A stretch of DNA of 64,000 nt, taken from NCBI RefSeq assembly GCF_029953265.1, contig NZ_JASBAO010000001.1, positions 434,001 to 498,000 of the forward strand, in the 5' to 3' direction. Made by a program: the position numbers and the translations under genes. The notes beneath the pieces are model-generated. The model was given only the letters and a program-made list of their open reading frames with translations, searched no databases and was not told where the DNA came from. Origin of the DNA: Commensalibacter oyaizuii. Lineage in GTDB: Bacteria; Pseudomonadota; Alphaproteobacteria; Acetobacterales; Acetobacteraceae. Positions 58,163 through 64,000 of this stretch are shown here, piece by piece (the first letter of the stretch is position 1; each line of letters begins with the position of its first letter).

Positions 58163-58875
58163 TGGCACCAGAAAGGCAAAATCAAGACGTATTCTATCTT
58201 GAGAAAATATCTCGCCAATTTACAGGCGGTATTGCCATTGAAATTGCCATGGCACGGATAAGGCTAAGGGACAAGATTTTAATATCAGGTCCCTCTGGAT
58301 GTGGGAAAAGTACGATTTTGGGTCTTCTTTCTTTATCCCTAAGACCAGATAGGGGCAAAATATTCTTATGCAATCAAATTGATATTTTAGACAAATGGCG
58401 TCTTAATCGTCGTGATGATTTGGCAATGATAAGGGCCTCTTTGTTTGGGTTTATTCCGCAGACAGCTGGATTAATTCCATTTTTAACCCTTCAAGACAAT
58501 ATTCTATTGCCACAACATCTAATTGCTAAACAAGATCAAAGTTGGTTTGAACATTTAGTAAAACGACTGGAAATTGCATCGATTATTTCAAAAAAACCGC
58601 ATGAGGTTTCTGTAGGGCAGAGACAGCGTGCTGCCGTGGCTAGGGCATTAATTAATCGTCCTTTTATTGTGTTAGCAGATGAACCAACAGCCTCTGTACA
58701 TCCTTCATTGGCCGATGAAATATTGCAGCTTTTAATTGAAACTGTTGCAGAAAGCAATTCAGCGCTGATTATGACCTCACATGATACACAACGTACCCTA
58801 AAATACGGCTTGACCGAAGTTGCATGTCAACTGGATCCACAAAATCAAACGACAAGGTTGGTTTGTAATGTATAA
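58162..58875 (+). CDS. ABC transporter ATP-binding protein (LolD/MacB-like)
   Basis: A 237-residue ATPase. Walker A is GPSGCGKST at 43-51, the Q-loop Gln is at 100 (FIPQ), the signature is VSVGQRQR (149-156) instead of LSGGQ, Walker B is VLADEP and the H-loop is in MTSHDTQ. The size and partner permease fit the LolCDE/MacB/FtsE group, which move substrates in the envelope by a mechanotransmission cycle rather than across the membrane in the usual way. Start overlaps the VWA stop by one base. Confidence 0.88.
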   Translation: MAPERQNQDVFYLEKISRQFTGGIAIEIAMARIRLRDKILISGPSGCGKSTILGLLSLSLRPDRGKIFLCNQIDILDKWRLNRRDDLAMIRASLFGFIPQTAGLIPFLTLQDNILLPQHLIAKQDQSWFEHLVKRLEIASIISKKPHEVSVGQRQRAAVARALINRPFIVLADEPTASVHPSLADEILQLLIETVAESNSALIMTSHDTQRTLKYGLTEVACQLDPQNQTTRLVCNV

Positions 58876-60088
58876 ACGCTTTCATTTTTTATTATCTGCA
58901 CGATTAGCATGGCAGGATTTAAAAAGTGAACCTATCCTATCCTTGTGCCTTGTTCTAGGGATTGTTGCCGTTTTGGCCCCTTTGATTGTAATTGCTGGAT
59001 TGCGCAGTGGGGTCTTGACCAGTATCCGACAGACATTATTAGAAGATCCTCATGCTCGTGAAATTGTTAACGTTTCTAACCGCAGCTTTTCTAATGAGGT
59101 GTTAAACTCATTAAGAAATAGAAAAGATGTTCAGTTTTTAGCACCAAGAACCCGTACATTAGCAGCCAGTTTGTTTATGGAAAAAGCCAACGACCCTGGC
59201 AGTGGTCGTCATATTACGATTATTCCAACTGCAAAAGGGGACCCATTATTAACAGATATTACCCCATCTATTATCAATAATAACGAAATTATTCTTTCCT
59301 CATCGGCTGCCAATCATTTACACCTTAAGAAAGGGGATGAAATTACAGCTTATTTGAATCGTATTTTAAAAGGGGAAAAACAGCAAACTCGATTTACCTT
59401 AAAGATTATCGGAATAGCTCCAAGCTCTATCACAGATCAAGACAGTGCGTTTGTAACGTTATCCTTGGCCGTGGGGATTGAGTCTTATCAAGATGGGGTC
59501 ATGTCTTGGCCCAATACGTTACAGGAATTGGTTTTACCATCCCATACTGTTTATTCGGGATTTCGATTATACACACATAACCTTGCTGAAATACCTAAAA
59601 TTGATGCTGATTTGCGGCAATCAGGAATTGATATTGTTTCAAGAGCAGGGGATGTTTCTGGCTTATTATCCCTAGATTATCGATTATCTTTACTCTTTAT
59701 TTGTGTTGCTGCCCTTGGGGGTTTGGGGTTGTGTATCTCATTAGGCGCAGGACTATGGGCTAATACAGAGCGTAAGCGTAAGTCGTTGGCTTTGCTGCGG
59801 TTCAATGGTTTTAGTGCTGTTGATCTGATGATTTTTCCAGTAATACAAGGGGCTGTTTTGGTATGTTTGGGGGTTATAATATCATTGGGGGCTGCAGTGG
59901 GGGCTGGGCAATTAATCAATTATTTGTTTAATACTGTTTTACCGCAAGGGCATGCTTTATTCTTATTAAACATATGGATTATTTTGGGCAGTTTTATATT
60001 GACTTTGACGGGTGGAATAATTGTCAGTCTGTTATCAGGAAATCGAGCCGCCAGAATTCAACCTTGGGAAGGAATAACGGCATTATGA
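58868..60088 (+). CDS. FtsX/MacB-type ABC permease
   Basis: A 406-residue permease with one N-terminal membrane helix (LSLCLVLGIVAVLAPLIVI, about 23-42), a large extracytoplasmic domain (about 45-275) and three C-terminal helices, the four-helix plan of MacB, LolC/E and FtsX. C-terminal helix segments include LLFICVAALGGLGLCISLG. Start and stop overlap the neighbouring genes (8 and 4 bases), so it is co-translated with the ATPase. Substrate is unknown; the operon context points to a lipoprotein or protein complex. Confidence 0.85.
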   Translation: MYKRFHFLLSARLAWQDLKSEPILSLCLVLGIVAVLAPLIVIAGLRSGVLTSIRQTLLEDPHAREIVNVSNRSFSNEVLNSLRNRKDVQFLAPRTRTLAASLFMEKANDPGSGRHITIIPTAKGDPLLTDITPSIINNNEIILSSSAANHLHLKKGDEITAYLNRILKGEKQQTRFTLKIIGIAPSSITDQDSAFVTLSLAVGIESYQDGVMSWPNTLQELVLPSHTVYSGFRLYTHNLAEIPKIDADLRQSGIDIVSRAGDVSGLLSLDYRLSLLFICVAALGGLGLCISLGAGLWANTERKRKSLALLRFNGFSAVDLMIFPVIQGAVLVCLGVIISLGAAVGAGQLINYLFNTVLPQGHALFLLNIWIILGSFILTLTGGIIVSLLSGNRAARIQPWEGITAL

Positions 60089-61638
60089 ATTGCAAAATAC
60101 TGATTATAATCGCGATGGGAATAAGTATTCCCACAGCTTCATACAGTGCAGATCCTTCATGGCCTGAAAATTTTATTGATCCACATCCCATGGATGGCGA
60201 TTTTACGTTACCCATGCCATGCGGAGGGGCAATGGTTTTTAGAGCCGTTGAAGTCCCTTCTGAAGGTGGTGTTTTGGATGATATATCCGTTCAAATGGGG
60301 CAAGGGGATACAGATCAAGGATATAGTAATTACATCCATCAATCTGCTCTAGCTGGATCATTTCCATCATCAAAATCTAGTGTAAAATTATATTATATTG
60401 GTAAATATGATGTCACACGTAATCAATATAACGCCATTATGCATGCTGGTAAGGAATGCGTTAATGTTGATCAAAATGGACAAAAACCAATAAATAATGT
60501 GTCTTGGTTTGATGCTCAGGATTTTGCAAGACAATGGTCAACATGGCTGTTACAAAATGCCAAGCAATCTTTACCAAAACGTGATAATAGTTTTGGATTT
60601 ATCCGTTTACCAACCGAGGCTGAGTGGTATTACGCAGCCCAAGGGGGAAATAAAGTCAGCAATACAGATTTTTTATCGCCAACGTGGCCAATGCCCGAAG
60701 GAATAGAGCAATACGTAATGGCAGGATCTGAATTGGCGAATGGTCAAGTACAGACTGTTGGGGCGATGAAACCCAATCCTTTGGGGCTGTATGATATGTT
60801 GGGTGAAGTTGGCCAAATGATGCAGGATTATTATCATTTAAACCGAGTAGGGCGGTTACATGGACAAACAGGGGGAATTATTGTGAAAGGAGGAAATTAT
60901 ACCTTTAACCCATCTGATCTAAACACGGCCTTACGCGAAGAAATCCCCTTGTACGATTCAAATACTAATGCCCCAACAAAATTGGCAACGATGGGGTTCA
61001 GGGTTGTTATTGCAGGACCCAGTCTGGGCAGTTTGCAAGAAACGACACAGGCTGATAATGAATTCAAGGCAATATTACAAAAATCTGAAAATATTACTTC
61101 AGATACGCATCAATTAATCCAAACATTAAAAAGCCAAACAACAGAAGCAACAACCAAAGCAGGTCTTGATCGTATTTCAGCTCAGCTTGATTCAGATGCC
61201 AGGGCCCGCAATGATGCACAAGCTGCAACCATGCGTGCCCAAATTGAGGCCGCTTCTGCTTTGGCAATGAATATATGGGAACATCAACATACAATTAATT
61301 TACTGGAAAAAGAATTATCCGTCCTTAAAATGTTAAGCGATAAACAAAAGGCAGATATCCAGGCCAACGTGCAAAATCACAAAAAGATTTTACAAGGATC
61401 CGTTGAAGGATATTTAGACTTAATTCGTCAAATTGCAGATGCGGCACCAGTGGTCGATAAAAGCAAGCAATTTTCAATGGTGACAACAGCCTATAAAACT
61501 AGAAATTTAGACAATCTAGCCTTTTTTGCTGATCAAGTTCAAAATTTGTTGTCGACACCAAAGGGTAAATGGACCGTTGCTTATGTAATCCAACAAATCA
61601 GTGCTATCTCCCCAATTCAGGCAAGGGATAAGAAATAA
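60085..61638 (+). CDS. formylglycine-generating-enzyme-like (SUMF1-fold) exported protein with coiled-coil tail
   Basis: A 517-residue protein with a signal peptide (ending SYS at 21). Residues about 34-330 carry the FGE-sulfatase-type C-lectin-like fold: KYDVTRNQYNAIM, NNVSWFDAQDFARQWS, FIRLPTEAEWYYAAQGG, NPLGLYDMLGEVGQMMQD and a closing MGFRVV strand. The cysteine pair needed for sulfatase activation in real FGEs is absent; the equivalent stretch reads VKGGNYTFNPSDLN. From about 340 to 500 the protein is a long helical or coiled-coil tail. It is likely a structural or binding module, not an enzyme. Last gene of the operon; start overlaps the permease stop (ATGA). Confidence 0.83.
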   Translation: MNCKILIIIAMGISIPTASYSADPSWPENFIDPHPMDGDFTLPMPCGGAMVFRAVEVPSEGGVLDDISVQMGQGDTDQGYSNYIHQSALAGSFPSSKSSVKLYYIGKYDVTRNQYNAIMHAGKECVNVDQNGQKPINNVSWFDAQDFARQWSTWLLQNAKQSLPKRDNSFGFIRLPTEAEWYYAAQGGNKVSNTDFLSPTWPMPEGIEQYVMAGSELANGQVQTVGAMKPNPLGLYDMLGEVGQMMQDYYHLNRVGRLHGQTGGIIVKGGNYTFNPSDLNTALREEIPLYDSNTNAPTKLATMGFRVVIAGPSLGSLQETTQADNEFKAILQKSENITSDTHQLIQTLKSQTTEATTKAGLDRISAQLDSDARARNDAQAATMRAQIEAASALAMNIWEHQHTINLLEKELSVLKMLSDKQKADIQANVQNHKKILQGSVEGYLDLIRQIADAAPVVDKSKQFSMVTTAYKTRNLDNLAFFADQVQNLLSTPKGKWTVAYVIQQISAISPIQARDKK

Positions 61639-61971
61639 TGACCATTCAAAATTCGTTCGGCCACTTTTGGCATTAAGTTTAGATAGCTTGTATATAATGT
61701 TTTTAGGAATTTTTACAGGCTGTTCTTGACCAAGTTTATTCTTAATTTTGTTATATTGATAGAATAGAGGTTTAAGTATAGATATTAATCAATGAATATA
61801 TTTGGCACAGATTTCATATCTTTAAGAGGGCTGTACATGCAATTTATGATGATAAATATTATTTATAATAGTTTGCAAATTTAACTTTGTATAAATTAAG
61901 TTATATCTATTTTGCTTGTTAAGTTTATTGACTTCTTTATACATTTTCCAGGGTACGACTTGTCATTTTGT
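61639..61971. other. A/T-rich intergenic stretch after the Srf-type operon
   Basis: About 330 bases with no recognisable gene. The operon end has no strong hairpin here until the shared terminator at 61973. Confidence 0.45.
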
Positions 61972-61972
61972 A

Positions 61973-62008
61973 AAAAAGAGGCTTTTTAGATTTAAAAAGC
62001 CTCTTTTT
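61973..62008. terminator. bidirectional terminator between the Srf-type operon and putA
   Basis: aaaaagaggcttttt and aaaaagcctcttttt form a perfect 15-bp stem with a six-base loop and T-runs on both strands, just before the putA stop at 62013. Confidence 0.93.
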
Positions 62009-62012
62009 ATTA

Positions 62013-64000
62013 TTATTCGATGGTCATTAAAGAGGCATTTCCTCCAGCAGCTGTTGTATTAACACTGACAGATTGCTCTTCCATTAAGAAATCACTTGGG
62101 TTGTGATTTTTATCCACATCAAAGGCAGAGACAATACCTGATGGGGTAAAGGCCAGTAATTGACGTGACTGTTCATAAACGTCATACCCTTTCTCACCCA
62201 GAATTACAACACAGGGAAATTCATCAGCGCGTTTTACTTTTTTAATTTTTAAAGTTAATTCATGGGATAAATGTTCATACCATTGTGTAATTGTATCAGG
62301 TGCCAAGATTAATACCGAATTTCCACAATTAACGGCCAAAGTAATTTGATATAATAATATTTCTTTGGTTTGAGCCACACATAAAATTGGGCCACGTGGT
62401 GCAAGAGTATAACTGTTCTCTTCGCCAACAGGTCCTTTTAATTTTATGGTTGTACCAACTAGTGTATGTGATAAAATTTCACTGGCCGTTTGTAAAAAAT
62501 CAGGTTGGTGAATTTTAAGCCAATTCATCCAATCTTGAGCAATAGCAGGAGTGATTTGCCCTGGTAACTGTGTGTAAGCAGGACATTTAGATAATAATCT
62601 ACGTAATATGAAAGGGGTCCCCGCTTTTGGTCCAGTACCAGATAATCCGCGACCACCAAAAGGTTGCAGTCCAACAATAGCACCAATAATATTACGATTA
62701 ATATAAATATTACCAGCATGGATTTTACGGGTCGTATATTCAATCATTTCATCGATACGTGAATGTACACCAAAGGTTAAACCATAGCCCGTATCGTTAA
62801 TTTGTTGAATTAAGTTGTCCAAACTATCACGTTGATAACGGATAATATGTAAAACAGGGCCAAATACTTCATCTGGAATGTCGGATACTTTGTTAATTTC
62901 AATAATTGTTGGCATCATAAATGTGCCATTTTTTGCATCGTCAGGCAAAGGTAAAGACCAGACATTAAACCCTTGATCGCGCATATAGTCGACATGCTTA
63001 TTTAAACGATCTAGTGCCTCTTGACTAATAACAGGTCCTACATCTGTGTTTAAGGCAATTGGATTATTGACATTTAACTCTTTGGTAGCATTTCGTAACA
63101 TCGTTATTACACGATCGGCACAATCTTCTTGAACGCATAGTACGCGTAATGCTGAACAGCGTTGACCCGCACTGTCAAAAGCAGATGCCAAAATATCTAA
63201 TACTACTTGTTCTGCCAATGCAGAAGAATCAACGATCAGAGAATTTTGTCCGCCTGTTTCAGCGATAAATGGAATAATGTCACCACTGGGTGATCGTCTT
63301 TTGGAAAGAATTTTAGAAATTTCTTTCGCAACCGCGGTTGAACCTGTAAACATAACGCCCGCTATATCTTTGTGTTCAACAAGTGCTGCACCAATTTCCC
63401 CTTTACCAGGTAATAATTGTAATACGTCCTTTGGAATGCCTGCGTCATGTAAAATTTGCACAGCTTGTGCTGCGATCAAAGGTGTCTCTTCTGCGGGTTT
63501 AGCAATGACAGGGCACCCAACAGCAAGCGCTGCAGAGACTTGACCCAAAAAGATTGCAAGAGGAAAGTTCCAAGGACTGATACAAACAACAGGTCCGTCC
63601 ACTGGAACATGGGTTTTGTTATTAAAATCCTCTTCTATATTGATTGCGTAATATCTTAAGAAATCAACGGCTTCTCTAACTTCGGCCAAAGCATTTGGAA
63701 AGGATTTTCCTGCTTCTCGAATAATTAATCCAAGCAAAGGATAAATCTGCTCTTCCAAAAGATCCGCAGCTTTCAACAAAATATTTGCTCGCTCCTTGGG
63801 AGGGGTAGCAGCCCATGTTTTAGCAGCTTTCTTGGCGGACTGAATGGCTTGCCCTACTTGTTCTGTAGAAGCTTCAATAACGGTTCCAACTTTGTCTTGA
63901 TGATTCCCTGGATTTAAAACATCAATTGCAATATTTTTATTTTTAGCATTTTTTTGTGCTAATAAAGGTTGGGCTTCCCAAGTGGTAGGGGAGGCTTTTA
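62013..64000 (-). CDS. putA: bifunctional proline dehydrogenase / P5C dehydrogenase, C-terminal part (5' end outside window)
   Basis: PutA oxidises proline to glutamate. The minus-strand frame is open to the window edge (KASPTTWEAQPLLAQKNAKN at the edge), so the ATG at 63779 is internal and the N-terminal DNA-binding or PRODH part lies outside. The visible part is the P5C dehydrogenase module: SPWNFPLAIFLGQ, FTGSTAVAKEIS, the base Glu in FIAETGGQNSLIVDSS and the catalytic Cys in AGQRCSALRVLC. The end SVNTTAAGGNASLMTIE is the conserved C-terminus of long PutA proteins. Confidence 0.95.
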   Translation of the reverse strand, partial: KASPTTWEAQPLLAQKNAKNKNIAIDVLNPGNHQDKVGTVIEASTEQVGQAIQSAKKAAKTWAATPPKERANILLKAADLLEEQIYPLLGLIIREAGKSFPNALAEVREAVDFLRYYAINIEEDFNNKTHVPVDGPVVCISPWNFPLAIFLGQVSAALAVGCPVIAKPAEETPLIAAQAVQILHDAGIPKDVLQLLPGKGEIGAALVEHKDIAGVMFTGSTAVAKEISKILSKRRSPSGDIIPFIAETGGQNSLIVDSSALAEQVVLDILASAFDSAGQRCSALRVLCVQEDCADRVITMLRNATKELNVNNPIALNTDVGPVISQEALDRLNKHVDYMRDQGFNVWSLPLPDDAKNGTFMMPTIIEINKVSDIPDEVFGPVLHIIRYQRDSLDNLIQQINDTGYGLTFGVHSRIDEMIEYTTRKIHAGNIYINRNIIGAIVGLQPFGGRGLSGTGPKAGTPFILRRLLSKCPAYTQLPGQITPAIAQDWMNWLKIHQPDFLQTASEILSHTLVGTTIKLKGPVGEENSYTLAPRGPILCVAQTKEILLYQITLAVNCGNSVLILAPDTITQWYEHLSHELTLKIKKVKRADEFPCVVILGEKGYDVYEQSRQLLAFTPSGIVSAFDVDKNHNPSDFLMEEQSVSVNTTAAGGNASLMTIE

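Noticed and set aside
1-64000. CRISPR array, rRNA operon or replication origin
   Set aside because: No regularly spaced direct repeats, no rRNA-like sequence and no DnaA-box cluster were seen in a read-through of the window.

Overview
The window looks like a chromosomal segment of a low-GC alphaproteobacterium. The NDUFS4-like complex I accessory protein, the IalB-family protein, PutA and the general gene set fit an insect-gut Acetobacteraceae such as Commensalibacter. That assignment is inferred from gene content and base composition, not from a search.

Layout. 1-2.35 kb: end of rpsB, then tsf and recO. 2.36-11.5 kb: a FUSC membrane protein, galM, a small P-loop kinase, a PEBP-family protein, a Tat-exported alpha/beta hydrolase, and a compact galE-galT-galK operon that with galM completes the Leloir pathway. 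11.7-13.8 kb: a lipoprotein L,D-transpeptidase, tRNA-Arg(UCU), the NDUFS4-like gene, tRNA-Pro(UGG), and a coupled csaA-like/gpt pair.

13.9-29.5 kb is a decayed accessory island. It holds an inverted-repeat copy of a broken plasmid/phage-type gene, an IS1595-family transposase relic, a Rep_3 plasmid initiator relic, an intact acetoin dehydrogenase operon (acoA-acoB-acoC-lpd), an IS6-family transposase relic, an intact IalB-family gene, a roughly 4.8 kb ruined haemagglutinin-type TpsA exoprotein gene, and the second, oppositely oriented copy of the broken plasmid/phage-type gene.

29.56-35.07 kb is a five-gene + strand cluster of membrane and envelope proteins. Four of them end their N-terminal region in the same short motif (hydrophobic stretch followed by Trp-Gly) and then enter a membrane segment. 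The fourth to sixth regions carry a trypsin-like protease domain in one protein and a six-cysteine domain in two others.

35.1-49.3 kb is mostly housekeeping: ilvE, gabD, a MYG1-family gene, leuA, an AraC regulator, priA, a DUF421 protein, thiD, xerC, a retropepsin-like protease and an MFS exporter.

49.5-61.6 kb is a tight seven-gene + strand operon: an SrfB-type actin/Hsp70-fold ATPase, an SrfC-type large GTPase, a membrane protein with a Sel1-like tail, a secreted VWA protein, an ABC ATPase, an FtsX/MacB-type permease, and a formylglycine-generating-enzyme-like protein that lacks the expected catalytic cysteines. With the 29.6-35.1 kb cluster this looks like one multi-component envelope machine of unknown function, and it is the main candidate for an undescribed system. 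The window closes with the C-terminal part of putA on the minus strand.
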